64,000 nt of DNA from JBEEOW01 sp041191405 (GTDB lineage Bacteria; Bacteroidota; Bacteroidia; Cytophagales; UBA9547). Below the pieces are notes generated by a model. It was not told the DNA's origin, searched no databases, and saw only the letters and a list, made by a program, of their open reading frames with translations. The position numbers were made by a program, and so were the translations under genes. The stretch lies in the NCBI GenBank assembly GCA_041191405.1, contig JBEEOW010000016.1:1-64000 (forward strand), read 5' to 3'. Positions 46,194 through 55,624 of this stretch are shown here, in pieces; the first letter of the stretch is position 1; the number at the start of each line of letters is the position of its first letter.

Positions 46194-47528
46194 TTAAAGT
46201 CCTAATCTTGATTGATACAAGGTAACAATTTGCTCTGCAGCATGTTCCCACGAAATATTATCAAGGTCTTTCAACGTGTTAGTTACAACTTCGTTAGTTA
46301 ATTTTTCGTCTTTTAATAAACTAAAAATATTACGTGCCATGAGTGAAATATCCCAGAAATCAGCAGTTAAAGCCGATGGTAATACTTCGGCAACACCCGA
46401 TTGATTAGAAATTACGCAAGGAACACCAAATTGAGCAGCTTCTAAAGCAGAAATACCGAATGGCTCAGATACTGATGGCATACAATAAACATCCGCCATA
46501 CTTAACAATTCATATACTTTTTCTCTATCCAAGAAACCTGTAAAGTGAATCCTACTACCAATTTGTTTGTAGGCACTTGTTTCAATTAATCCTTTTAATT
46601 TATCTCCTGTTCCTGCAACTACAAAACGTACATTTGGGTAGTTTTGTAATACTTTATGCGCAATTTCAAGGAAATAACTTGGACCTTTTTGTCCAGTTAA
46701 TCTACCTAAAAACAACACAAGTTTTTCAGGGAATGGTTTTTCAGTTTTAAAAGTTTCCACTTTCTCCACGCCATTATGTACAGGAGCAACTTTGCTAGCA
46801 TTTATACCATAATGATGTTGAATTACTGATGCTGTATAATTACTTACAGGTATAATTAAATCAGCATGATTCATAGCGTGTTGCTCTAATTGGAACACAC
46901 CACCACGACTACCAATTCCTGCTCTATCCGTTTCAAGAGAGTGAATATGTAAAACCAATGGTTTGCCTGATTCATGTTTAATTTGCAAACCTGCGGCAAA
47001 AGTCATCCAATCGTGTGCGTGAATTAAATCAAACTGCTTTGTTGAAGCTACTTTTGAAGCAACATTTGCATATTGTTGAATTTTTGTCCAGATATCATCA
47101 CCGTATAAATCACCAGAAAAAGTAGCTAAATCTTCAGCAGTAACTGATGGTTTAGGAATATAATTTTCAGTAACAGTACGTTTTATAGATTTATTAATTA
47201 CAGCCTGTTGCTCCGACGAAACATTTTCGTAAGGATAAAAATCAACAGGAATAAATGAAATGCTTTCAATTGATTCGTCAGAAAAATTTGTTTGAACCGA
47301 AACCTCACGAGCAGCTAAATCTGTTTTTAATTTTTGCAAATCAATTTGATTTAAACCAATCAATTCCATTTGCTCAATTAAATATTCTGTTGAAGCTTGA
47401 GGAACAATAATGCTCAAATTTACTATAGCTGAAAGTGCTTTTGCTAAGCCTAAGCATGCAATGCCTAAACCACCATTCACAACAGGTGGGAATTCCCATC
47501 CTAACATTAAAACATTAATTTTTTTCAT
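46194..47528 (-). CDS. Glycogen-synthase-like glycosyltransferase (GT4/GT5 type)
   Basis: A 444-residue GT-B glycosyltransferase. The N-terminal KINVLMLGWEFPPVVNGGLG (residues 3-22) is the glycogen/starch-synthase-type donor and acceptor loop. HAHDWMTFAAGLQIKHESGK (about 169-188) is typical of the GT4/GT5 interface. The C-terminal domain has LVLFLGRLTGQKGPSYFLE and the E-x7-E motif in SEPFGISALEAAQFGVPCV. Together with the downstream GH57 gene it probably forms an alpha-glucan synthesis and remodelling unit in the cytoplasm. Donor (ADP- or UDP-glucose) is not readable. It is first in the operon, with a 560-base upstream gap. Confidence 0.88.
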   Translation of the reverse strand: MKKINVLMLGWEFPPVVNGGLGIACLGLAKALSAIVNLSIIVPQASTEYLIEQMELIGLNQIDLQKLKTDLAAREVSVQTNFSDESIESISFIPVDFYPYENVSSEQQAVINKSIKRTVTENYIPKPSVTAEDLATFSGDLYGDDIWTKIQQYANVASKVASTKQFDLIHAHDWMTFAAGLQIKHESGKPLVLHIHSLETDRAGIGSRGGVFQLEQHAMNHADLIIPVSNYTASVIQHHYGINASKVAPVHNGVEKVETFKTEKPFPEKLVLFLGRLTGQKGPSYFLEIAHKVLQNYPNVRFVVAGTGDKLKGLIETSAYKQIGSRIHFTGFLDREKVYELLSMADVYCMPSVSEPFGISALEAAQFGVPCVISNQSGVAEVLPSALTADFWDISLMARNIFSLLKDEKLTNEVVTNTLKDLDNISWEHAAEQIVTLYQSRLGL

Positions 47529-47774
47529 AATATTTATAAACTTTGTATAGTATTGCTTCGGTAAAAAAGGAAAATCTCTTTTTAGCTTTTAAATAAACAA
47601 AGAATATTTCGTTTACACAATATAAGTGCATTAAAATTTGCTTATAACCCACTTAAATCATAAAATAGTGCAATATCAGATAGGTAATTTTACATTTGAG
47701 TAAAAATACTTGTAAACAATAAATTTAATAAGAGTAAAAATTTTTTAAAGTCGAATTTGCAAGATTATAGGGTT

Positions 47775-48029
47775 GAAATTATCTGAACTAGGATTTTTGG
47801 ATTAAAATATTTGAACTTGGATTTGTTAGATTTATAGGATTAATATGATTTATTTAATATGTATTTTTTAAGGTAATCATAGAAATAAAAATACTATAAT
47901 AATCGTTTTGAAATTGTCCAAACTAGGATTTATAGAATTGTTTGATTGTAGGATTTCGGAAAAAATATTTTGTAAAAATAGAATCACCTCAATCATATTC
48001 ATCATAAAAATCATGGTTCAGACAATATT
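47775..48029. repeat. Three copies of a GTCTGAAC-AGGATTT type repeat (in the 560-base gap 47529-48088)
   Basis: GAAATTATCTGAACTAGGAT (47775-47794) and GAAATTGTCCAAACTAGGAT (47910-47929) are direct copies. AATCATGGTTCAGACAATAT (48009-48028) is an inverted copy. Each is trailed by GGATT/GAATT-rich text. The second and third can form a large imperfect hairpin. The first part of the gap (47529-47770) is A/T-rich without recognisable features. An open frame across 47908-48168 is not convincing as a gene. Confidence 0.55.
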
Positions 48030-48088
48030 ACCAATTGATTTTATTATTATTGTAATTAAAATTAAAAAATCCCAATTAAATAAAACGT

Positions 48089-51000
48089 ATGAAAAAATTT
48101 GCCATTATCTTAGGTTCATTCCTAGGCTTAGTTTTGATTGCTGCTTTGGTGTTGCCAATCATTTATAAAGACGATATCAAGGCCAAAGTTGATTCAGAAA
48201 TTGCTAAATCAGTAAACGCACATGTGTATTACAAAGCAGAAGATTTTAGTGTGAGTATGTTCAGTAATTTCCCAAATTTCACCTTAAAAATTGGAAATTT
48301 TGGCGTTGTTGGTAAAGATGATTTCAAAGGAGATACTTTAACAGCTATCAAAGAATTTAAGGTTGTAGTAGATATTTTTTCTGTTATAAAAGGCGATGCT
48401 ATTGCTGTAAATGGCATTTATTTAATAAGCCCTAAAATTAACGCAAAAGTTTTACACAACGGAAAAGCAAACTGGGATATTGCAATTCCAGATACGACAG
48501 CTAAAACTCCAGAAGCTCCTTCTGAGCCAAGTAAATTTGCTATAAAAATAAAAAAATGGGTTATCTCTGATGGTAATATTACTTATCTTGATAAAAAAGG
48601 AAACACATTTGCACATATTAAAAATTTAAATCACGAAGGTAAAGGTGATTTAACCCAAGATATTTTTGATATAACTACAAAAACTACAATCGACGAACTT
48701 ACTGTTGAACAAGAAGGAACTCGCTATTTTAACAAAAATAAATTTGCTGCTGATTTAAACATCAATGTTGATTCAAAAAACAGCAAATACACATTTAAAG
48801 ACAATGAATTTACTTTAAACAACTTCGTTTTTGGTTTTGATGGTTCGGTAGCAATGCCCGACACAAGTAACATTGATGTTGATGTAAAATTTGGTGCTCG
48901 CAAAACCGAGTTTAAAAACATTATTTCTTTAATTCCAATGGTGTTTTTGAAAGGATATGAAGATTTGAAAACTGAAGGTTCATTGGCATTTGATGGTTAT
49001 GCAAAAGGTCGATACAATCCTACAACATTACCAGCATTTGGTTTGAATTTAAAAATCGACAAAGGATTTTTACAATATCCTAAATTGCCTTCGTCTGTAA
49101 AAAATATCAATGTTGATATGAGTGTAAACTCGCCTGCAGGAAGCATGGATAATTTAGCTTTGGATGTTCGTAAGTTTCATTTAGAAGTTGGTTCTAACCC
49201 AATTGATGCAACATTGAAAGTGAAAGGTTTGAAACGTTCGGAAATTGACGCAAAATTAAGTGCAAAATTAAACTTAGGGGAGTTAACTACTATTTTCCCA
49301 ATTGAAGGAACTACATTAAAAGGACATTTTGCTTTAAACGCAACAGCAAAAGGTGTGTACGATTCTGCAACTCACGAATTACCTGCTCTTGCTGCTGATG
49401 TAGCATTAAGTAATGGATATGTAAAAGCAACAGCATTGCCTGCACCACTTGATAAAGTTGCATTTACTGCAAACGCTCAAAACCCAACTGGTAAAAATGC
49501 AGACATGAAAGTGAATGTGTCAAGTTTCAATTTCTTACTTGATAATGAAGCATTTGGTGGTTCATTAACGGCAGAAAACCTTGACGACATACTTTATAAC
49601 TTCACTGCACACGGAACTTTAGATTTAACTAAGTTAACTAAAATTTTCCCACTTGAAGGAATGAATTTAGCAGGTAAAATAAAAGTGCAAAATTTCAATA
49701 CACAAGGTCTAATGTCGGATGTGACAGGTGGTAAATATGCTAAATTAAAATCAGCAGGATTGATGACTTTTGAGAATTTTAGTTTTTCAAGTACCGATTT
49801 ACCTCAAGGCATGAAAGTAACTTCGGGTAAATTCTCATTTACACCTGAAAAAATGAATATCGATAATATGGTAGGTTTCTTAGGGAAAAGTGATGTTGTA
49901 ATTAATGGTTATGTACAAAACTATATTCCATATTTATTTGCAGATGGTACTGTTTCGGGTAAAATGAAAATGAACTCAAACAAATTTGATGTAAATGAGT
50001 GGATGGCTGAAACAACGCCAACTACAGATGCAAATGCTGCACCAAAAGTGGAGGAAGCAATGAGCGTTGTAGAAGTTCCTAAAAATATTGATTTTGTAAT
50101 GAGTTCTGATTTTAAATCAGTGGCTTATGATAATATGAATATTGAAAATTTGGTAGGTAATATTATTGTAAAAGATGGTAAAGTGAAAATGGAAAAAGTA
50201 AACTTCGGATTAATGGGAGGTAGCTTTGTAACCAATGGAACTTATGACCCATCAGATATGGCTAAACCTGTGTTTGACTTTGATTTAAATATCAAAAACA
50301 TGAAGTTTAAAGATGCATTTACCACATTCTCAACTGTAAAAGCTTTTGCACCAGTTGCTGAAAAAATTGATGGCTTGTTCAGTACAAACTTTAAATTAAA
50401 AGGTGGTTTAACACAACAAATGATGCCTGATATGGCTACACTAACTTCTGAGGGAGTGTTAAATATTGCACAAGCGGCTATTACAGGAACAACTCTAGGA
50501 AACGAACTTTCAAGTGTTACAAAGTTTAACGGATTCAATGATTTAAGTTTAAAAGATGTATTATTAAACTTTAAAATTGAAAATGGAAGATTATCATTCA
50601 AACCATTCAATATCAATGCAGGAAATACTAAATTGAATTTAGGTGGTTCTCAAGGATTTGACGGTACTTTAGCATATCTATTAAAAACCGATATGCCAGC
50701 AGGTGCAGTGGGTGCTGCAGCAACTAAAGCACTTTCGTCAATGTTAGGAACAAATGTACCTGCAACAGATAGGATCAAGTTAAACTTTAACGTAGGTGGA
50801 ACAAGTACTAAACCAAAAATTACTCCTGCAGGTGGCGAAACTGTAGCAGGCACTTCAAGTGTGAAGGCAGCTGTGGCTGATAAAGCAAAAGCAGAGCTAA
50901 ACAAAGCAAAAGCTGATGCTGAAGCGAAAGCAAAAGCAGAATTAAACAAAGCAAAAGCTGACGCAGAGGCTAAAGCAAAAGCAGAAGCTGATAGATTAAA

Positions 51001-51109
51001 AGCAGAGGCTGAAGCAAAAGCGAAAGCTGAAGCTGAAAAAGCAAAAAAAGCAGCTGCAGATAAACTTAAAAATGAAGCCAACAAATTGAAAAAAGGCTTC
51101 GGATTTTAA
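48089..51109 (+). CDS. AsmA-like envelope protein with charged coiled-coil tail
   Basis: A 1006-residue membrane-anchored protein. The N-terminal helix (FAIILGSFLGLVLIAALVLPIIY, about 4-26) is followed by an AsmA-type start (DDIKAKVDSEIAKSVNAHVYY, FPNFTLKIGNFGV). A long beta-rich repeat region in the periplasm follows (KLSAKLNLGELTTIFPIEGT and LDLTKLTKIFPLEGMNLAGK are related phrases). AsmA/TamB relatives are linked to lipid transport and outer-membrane assembly. The last ~75 residues are an Ala-Lys-Glu coiled coil made of KAELNKAKADAEAK repeats, unusual for the family. It is a single gene with a terminator downstream. The role in lipid bridging is inferred from the family. Confidence 0.85.
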   Translation: MKKFAIILGSFLGLVLIAALVLPIIYKDDIKAKVDSEIAKSVNAHVYYKAEDFSVSMFSNFPNFTLKIGNFGVVGKDDFKGDTLTAIKEFKVVVDIFSVIKGDAIAVNGIYLISPKINAKVLHNGKANWDIAIPDTTAKTPEAPSEPSKFAIKIKKWVISDGNITYLDKKGNTFAHIKNLNHEGKGDLTQDIFDITTKTTIDELTVEQEGTRYFNKNKFAADLNINVDSKNSKYTFKDNEFTLNNFVFGFDGSVAMPDTSNIDVDVKFGARKTEFKNIISLIPMVFLKGYEDLKTEGSLAFDGYAKGRYNPTTLPAFGLNLKIDKGFLQYPKLPSSVKNINVDMSVNSPAGSMDNLALDVRKFHLEVGSNPIDATLKVKGLKRSEIDAKLSAKLNLGELTTIFPIEGTTLKGHFALNATAKGVYDSATHELPALAADVALSNGYVKATALPAPLDKVAFTANAQNPTGKNADMKVNVSSFNFLLDNEAFGGSLTAENLDDILYNFTAHGTLDLTKLTKIFPLEGMNLAGKIKVQNFNTQGLMSDVTGGKYAKLKSAGLMTFENFSFSSTDLPQGMKVTSGKFSFTPEKMNIDNMVGFLGKSDVVINGYVQNYIPYLFADGTVSGKMKMNSNKFDVNEWMAETTPTTDANAAPKVEEAMSVVEVPKNIDFVMSSDFKSVAYDNMNIENLVGNIIVKDGKVKMEKVNFGLMGGSFVTNGTYDPSDMAKPVFDFDLNIKNMKFKDAFTTFSTVKAFAPVAEKIDGLFSTNFKLKGGLTQQMMPDMATLTSEGVLNIAQAAITGTTLGNELSSVTKFNGFNDLSLKDVLLNFKIENGRLSFKPFNINAGNTKLNLGGSQGFDGTLAYLLKTDMPAGAVGAAATKALSSMLGTNVPATDRIKLNFNVGGTSTKPKITPAGGETVAGTSSVKAAVADKAKAELNKAKADAEAKAKAELNKAKADAEAKAKAEADRLKAEAEAKAKAEAEKAKKAAADKLKNEANKLKKGFGF
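50880..51100 (+). repeat. Tandem coding repeats for the AsmA-like protein's coiled-coil tail
   Basis: Units of about 54 bases reading KAELNKAKADAEAKA recur twice, then degenerate into KAEA/KAKAEA steps. An antisense Ala/Ser/Phe-rich frame here is an artefact of the composition. Confidence 0.7.
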
Positions 51110-51132
51110 TTAAACTATCATATTTATTTTAC

Positions 51133-51171
51133 ACAACAATAGCTACTCGAAAGGGTAGCTATTGTTGTTTT
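51133..51171. terminator. Bidirectional terminator between convergent genes
   Basis: ACAACAATAGCTAC (51133-51146) pairs perfectly with GTAGCTATTGTTGT (51155-51168) around a TCGAAAGG tip, followed by TTT. It lies 23 bases after the AsmA-like stop and 41 bases past the - strand stop at 51212. Confidence 0.8.
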
Positions 51172-51211
51172 ATATCAATTTTCAGATTTCAAATTATAAA
51201 TAACCTTAGCC

Positions 51212-52294
51212 CTAGTCGAGCTTAAAATACTTTTTCCAACCGTAAGTGTCTTTTTTAATTTTCCAGATGTAGGCATCTAAAATATAATGTGTAGCCTGAG
51301 GTACAGTTAGTAATGCGGTAAAAAAAGCTTTCCAAAGATAACTCAACTCTATTCCCCAATTTCCAAATATGGTTTGCTTTTCATTCCAAACAAAATTATC
51401 CCAAAATGCTTCTTCGGTAAATGCAAAAGCAAATAATACAATGAGGTAAAAAAACAATATTTTAAAATAACCTCTCCCCTGCTTTTCCTCTGATTTCATT
51501 TTATATATAAATACCAATGCCAAATAAGGAATACCGTGACAGAGCACATTTAAAAGTGTGAAAACCAAATCATTATTATACAAAACTATACCTATAAACC
51601 AAGCCAATGTGGTGCCCAAAACCAACACAAATGCTGGTATCATACTCCAATTTTTATACTTAAATAAACAATAAACAAACCAAACAAAATACACTATTTC
51701 AATTACATAAAACAGGTTCAGAAAATATTGCCATAAATAAAACTTATTTTCGAGAAAAATGAAATCATTTTTAACAAACCAAGAAATGGAAAGGTCTGGT
51801 TTTAAGTGCCAATAAATGATAGGGAACAACATTCCTGCATACAAAACCCATTGTTCAAACTGCTGAAATATAAGAGTAGTTACATTGTTTTTCTTTTGAT
51901 AAATCCTTAAAAATCCATACTGCTGACGCACAAAATGAAACACCGCCAAATAAGCTAAAATTGTCCAAAACAAATGCAAATCGTATATCGCTAACAACAA
52001 TGCTATATTGAAAACAAATATGGGAGTCAGCGTAAAAAAGTTTTTGTTCTGGTTAAAAGCGTTTTTGTCGAAATAGGTTCGGTATAAAGTGCTATAAACA
52101 TGGGCTACATCTACACAAAGCACCAATATAAACCACTGTAAATTATTCGTTTCTAAATTTGTTTCAATGGGGATTTGACATAAAATTATTGCCAAAATAA
52201 TAAAAAATGGTAGCCCTAAAACAAAGAGTATATCAAACCATGGGTTTTGAACCCAGCCCAAAGTTGGTGTTTTATATAAGTTTCCTTGCTGCAT
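51212..52294 (-). CDS. Polytopic membrane protein with intramembrane histidines
   Basis: I start this at the ATG at 52294 (MQQGNLYKTPTLGW, 360 residues) because the longer frame lies inside the upstream oxidoreductase gene; the overlap is then 23 bases. It has about nine or ten hydrophobic helices. Conserved-looking His lie in or near helices: H65 (VDVAHVYST), H107, H120 (FHFVRQQYGF), H163, H253 (LCHGIPYLA) and H336 (QATHYILDAYIWK). This resembles metal-binding membrane oxygenases, desaturases or the Brp/Blh type, but I cannot assign a family. It is the last gene of the polyamine-like cluster, probably translated in step with the oxidoreductase. A role in oxidising or moving a membrane-bound product is inferred. 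Confidence 0.65.
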   Translation of the reverse strand: MQQGNLYKTPTLGWVQNPWFDILFVLGLPFFIILAIILCQIPIETNLETNNLQWFILVLCVDVAHVYSTLYRTYFDKNAFNQNKNFFTLTPIFVFNIALLLAIYDLHLFWTILAYLAVFHFVRQQYGFLRIYQKKNNVTTLIFQQFEQWVLYAGMLFPIIYWHLKPDLSISWFVKNDFIFLENKFYLWQYFLNLFYVIEIVYFVWFVYCLFKYKNWSMIPAFVLVLGTTLAWFIGIVLYNNDLVFTLLNVLCHGIPYLALVFIYKMKSEEKQGRGYFKILFFYLIVLFAFAFTEEAFWDNFVWNEKQTIFGNWGIELSYLWKAFFTALLTVPQATHYILDAYIWKIKKDTYGWKKYFKLD

Positions 52295-53867
52295 ATAATC
52301 CTTGATAAAATGCTTCCTCAAATACCGACATTCCTCCCCAATCTGAATGTGCAAATTGAATTTTTGAATTTGAATTTTCACTTTGCAAATCCCTTAAAGT
52401 TTTGATTGTATTCACTTTAGGTTTTGAAATAGCATGTGCCCAAATGTGTGTATGAATATCAGTACAAACTTCCTCAAAATTAGTATGATAAGCTTTCATT
52501 TCGTTTACAACAATATCTTTGAAATATGCTGTATTTTGTTTTAACAAAAATTTACGAGTCACTTTTTCATCAAAAACTTTGTAAAATGTTAGATTTAAAA
52601 ATGGTTTTTCTAAAGCAATTTCTTGATGATTTGAAACTACATAACCCAAATTAGGTGCTCCAAATTTCACATTATCCCAAGCCAAACCATAGCCTCCTGT
52701 ACTTAATAATTCATTTTTAACTTTGCAGGTAGCAACCAACCATGAGGTATAATCTATATCTAATTTCTGACGAGCAATTAACTCATGCACATTGGTTTGT
52801 AAATGCTTAAGTACAAACTGCGGACAAGCAAAAATTACTGATTCACAAATAATGCTATTACATTGCTGTGTTGTATCATCAAAATATTTAACCACAAATT
52901 GATTATTTACTTTATTTACAGCATATACCAAACTTTGAGATTTTAAATTACGCTTTACTTTTTCTAGTAATTTTTCCATTAAAAAACCATTGCCATTTTG
53001 CCAAGTCAGCACTTCTGAACTTTCAGCATTGGCGGCTTTTCCTTTTCGACCTGCAAAATAATGTAATGCTACCCATGCCGAAATTTCATCAATACCAATT
53101 CCAAAATCATCTTTGCAGCAATAATCCAAATACCAATGTAAAGCATTTGATTTCCAATTATTTTCTAACAAAAAAGCATGTAAAGCGATTGCATCATATT
53201 TCAAAAAAGCTTCATCAGATGATGAATTTTGCATTGGTAAATCAAAAGCATATTTACCATCATTCCCCTTCTGAAATTGCAATTTTTTGGCAAACTGCAA
53301 AAAAGCTTCTATTTCTGCTATTTCATTTTTATCAAGTCCAAAATGAGGAATCAAGCCATCTTGCCAACGCCCATTAATTAGTAATCTATCCTCGGGGGCT
53401 TGACACAAATACTCCTCATTGTAAATTGGTACATTATTTTTAAAACCTGTAATCACTTCTATTTCAGACAAAAAATCAATTAATTCTTGCTGATGTAAAC
53501 CAGGTATTGGTAAATAATGTGCTCCAAGAGGATATTTACCTACTGCATTTTGCTCAAAACGTGCATTGCCACCAGCATTTTTTTCTAGTTCTAAAATAAT
53601 ATATTCGGAATGTTGTTTTTCTAAAAAATATGCAGCACTTAAACCCGAAATACCAGCTCCAATAATTACAGTTTTGGTTTTAAAAGTTTCGTTATTGGGT
53701 AAAATAAGTGTTTTCCAAAGTTTATGCCCTAGCTTATAATTTGGAAAACTATGTTTTAATGCAATTGTAAACTCAGATTTTTGATTTTTTAGACTAGTAA
53801 AAAAATACCCCAAGCTAATTGCAGAAGTTCCTGCAGCTAACAACTTTAAAAAACTAGTTCTATTCAT
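52272..53867 (-). CDS. FAD-dependent amine-oxidase-like oxidoreductase
   Basis: A 531-residue flavoprotein, started at the ATG at 53867, which lies 1 base after the upstream stop (in-frame ATGs at 53900 and 53879 lie inside the upstream gene). NRTSFLKLLAAGTSAISLGY is a hydrophobic N-terminal export or anchor segment, with no twin Arg. The FAD motif KTVIIGAGISGLSAAYFLEK and ELEKNAGGNAR follow near residues 58-95. The C-terminal HSDWGGMSVFEEAFYQGLYA closes the FAD site as in amine oxidases and protoporphyrinogen oxidases. The anchor suggests a periplasm-facing enzyme. It sits directly after a spermidine-synthase-like gene, so an amine substrate such as a polyamine is a reasonable guess; the family also oxidises carotenoids and porphyrinogens. 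Confidence 0.75.
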   Translation of the reverse strand: MNRTSFLKLLAAGTSAISLGYFFTSLKNQKSEFTIALKHSFPNYKLGHKLWKTLILPNNETFKTKTVIIGAGISGLSAAYFLEKQHSEYIILELEKNAGGNARFEQNAVGKYPLGAHYLPIPGLHQQELIDFLSEIEVITGFKNNVPIYNEEYLCQAPEDRLLINGRWQDGLIPHFGLDKNEIAEIEAFLQFAKKLQFQKGNDGKYAFDLPMQNSSSDEAFLKYDAIALHAFLLENNWKSNALHWYLDYCCKDDFGIGIDEISAWVALHYFAGRKGKAANAESSEVLTWQNGNGFLMEKLLEKVKRNLKSQSLVYAVNKVNNQFVVKYFDDTTQQCNSIICESVIFACPQFVLKHLQTNVHELIARQKLDIDYTSWLVATCKVKNELLSTGGYGLAWDNVKFGAPNLGYVVSNHQEIALEKPFLNLTFYKVFDEKVTRKFLLKQNTAYFKDIVVNEMKAYHTNFEEVCTDIHTHIWAHAISKPKVNTIKTLRDLQSENSNSKIQFAHSDWGGMSVFEEAFYQGLYAARKLI

Positions 53868-53868
53868 T

Positions 53869-55395
53869 TTATTGGGCATATCTACTCCATTCTTTTTCAA
53901 AATAATGCACCAATGATTGATTATTTAACCTATTCACTTCTAATGAATCAGCGGTTGTCATATCTTTTGAAAAATCTAACATGGCTTTAAAATGTTTGTT
54001 CGACAAATATTTTAAAGGTATTTTTTCATTAATCACCGGCATTGCAATGGGTGATTTTGAAGCCAAAATAAAACCCCATTCTCCAAAAGAAGGCACATAA
54101 GTATGATATGGCATTGTAAAAAAACCTGCTTCTTGTAAAGTTTTATTAATACACCAATATGATTTTGGGGCAAAAAACGGAGAAGTACATTGAATAACCA
54201 TTGTACCTCCTGGGGTTAATGTTTTATATAATTTTTGATAAAATGATAATGAATACAATTTACCAACAGCATAAGTTGATGGGTCAGGAAAATCAATAAT
54301 TAATTTTGATATTTTGGGAGCTTTATCACCTACCCATTTATATGCATCGGTATTGATAATTGTTAGTTTTGGTGAACGCAAAGCATGGTGATTTAACCTC
54401 GACAACAATGGATTTTCTTTAAACAATTTTGTTACTTCTTTATCTAAATCCACAAGCGTAACTTGCTTAATATTATCATATTTAAGCAATTCTCTCACAG
54501 CAAAACCATCTCCACCACCTAAAATAAATACTGAATCACTTACATTTCCTGCACCAATACATGGGTGAACTAAAGCTTCGTGATACCTGTATTCGTCATC
54601 TGATGAAAACTGAAGATTTCCATTTAAATACAGCTTGTACAAACTCTTATCTTTTGAAACAACAATTCTTTGGTATGGAGATGATTTAGCCACAACAATA
54701 TTTTCGCCATGAATAAGTTGGTCAGCAAATTTTTGAATATTTGTTGCAAAAACAAATGTAAGCAACAATGCCAATCCCAGAATATAAGTTTGGATAAACA
54801 ACTCTTTACTTTCTCTTACTAATTCGGATTTAAATGATTTTATCACCCAAAAAGCAATAACTACATTGATAAAACCAAAAAACAAAGAAGTGCGAAGTAT
54901 GCCCAAATAGGGAACAAACACTAACGGAAAAAGCAATGAAGCCAGCAAAGCGCCGATATAATCAAAAGTAAAAATCTCGGAAACTAAATCGTCAAAAGTA
55001 AATTTATCCTTTAACAACCTCATTAACAAAGGGATTTCTAAACCAACCAATATTCCAGTGATAGATACATTTGCATATAAATACAACTCGAAATGGGTAA
55101 GTTTTTCAAAAAGTAAAAACAACAGTACAGAGCCAAAGCCTCCTACAAAACCAATGAGAAGCTCCACTTTAACAAACATTTGTATAATATTACTTTTAAT
55201 GAATTTGGAAAAATAAGAACCCAAACCCATTGAAAATAAATACACGCCAATAATAGTTGAAAACTGAAATACCGAGTCGCCAAGTAAATAACTTGCCACT
55301 GTACCAGCTACCAACTCATATATCAATCCGCAAGTAGAAATTACAAATACGGAGAACATCAAAAGATGCTCTTTTTTGATATTCAGTTTATCCAT
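53869..55395 (-). CDS. Spermidine-synthase-like protein fused to a membrane domain
   Basis: A 508-residue protein. The N-terminal ~215 residues form about seven membrane helices (MFSVFVISTCGLIYELVAGT onward). The C-terminal half is a class I methyltransferase-fold aminopropyltransferase. DEYRYHEALVHP corresponds to the SpeE YHE substrate strand, FILGGGDGFAVRELLKY to the nucleotide loop, VDLDKEV to the acidic strand, and IDFPDPSTYAVGKLYSLSFY to the DP...LY..FY motif. Start chosen at 55395, where ATGGATAA overlaps the DUF350 stop by 8 bases; the longer frame is less likely. This fused form is known from clusters with DUF350 and DUF4178. The acceptor may be a lipid or other membrane molecule, not putrescine. 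This is inferred. Confidence 0.8.
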   Translation of the reverse strand: MDKLNIKKEHLLMFSVFVISTCGLIYELVAGTVASYLLGDSVFQFSTIIGVYLFSMGLGSYFSKFIKSNIIQMFVKVELLIGFVGGFGSVLLFLLFEKLTHFELYLYANVSITGILVGLEIPLLMRLLKDKFTFDDLVSEIFTFDYIGALLASLLFPLVFVPYLGILRTSLFFGFINVVIAFWVIKSFKSELVRESKELFIQTYILGLALLLTFVFATNIQKFADQLIHGENIVVAKSSPYQRIVVSKDKSLYKLYLNGNLQFSSDDEYRYHEALVHPCIGAGNVSDSVFILGGGDGFAVRELLKYDNIKQVTLVDLDKEVTKLFKENPLLSRLNHHALRSPKLTIINTDAYKWVGDKAPKISKLIIDFPDPSTYAVGKLYSLSFYQKLYKTLTPGGTMVIQCTSPFFAPKSYWCINKTLQEAGFFTMPYHTYVPSFGEWGFILASKSPIAMPVINEKIPLKYLSNKHFKAMLDFSKDMTTADSLEVNRLNNQSLVHYFEKEWSRYAQ

Positions 55396-55606
55396 GTATG
55401 GCAGATGCGATAATGATAGCAATGGCAATCATAAAACCAGTTGCCATAATTGCAAGTGCTTTATTTTGGTTAACTAAAATTTCTTTCCACAGATTTTCAG
55501 GAGTTATTTTTTCAACAACCCAAAAAGAAAGTAGTAAAATTAATATACCAATTCCTGAGTATAATACACTTCCTATGATGTATTTATATGTGATATAATG
55601 TTCCAT
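55388..55606 (-). CDS. DUF350 small membrane protein
   Basis: A 72-residue protein with two hydrophobic helices (VLYSGIGILILLLSFWVVEK and NKALAIMATGFMIAIAIIIA). The DUF350 family typically comes as helix pairs; this is a single unit with the family's NKALAIMATGFM phrase. Function unknown. It overlaps the spermidine-synthase-like gene by 8 bases and follows the 73-residue membrane protein by 18 bases, so all are translationally coupled. It probably interacts with the membrane half of the synthase. Confidence 0.75.
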   Translation of the reverse strand: MEHYITYKYIIGSVLYSGIGILILLLSFWVVEKITPENLWKEILVNQNKALAIMATGFMIAIAIIIASAIHG

Positions 55607-55624
55607 AATGAATTAAGTTAAATA

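Noticed and set aside
47908..48168. 86-residue + strand frame before the AsmA-like gene
   Set aside because: It lies in repeat DNA, overlaps the real start in another frame and is rich in Ile/Lys from A/T-rich sequence.
50650..51084. Ala/Ser/Phe-rich - strand frame opposite the AsmA-like C-terminus
   Set aside because: It is the mirror of the Ala/Lys/Glu coiled-coil repeat; low complexity and no supporting signal.
52295..52381. Longer N-terminus of the His-rich membrane protein
   Set aside because: The extension lies wholly inside the oxidoreductase gene; the ATG at 52294 gives a normal coupled start.
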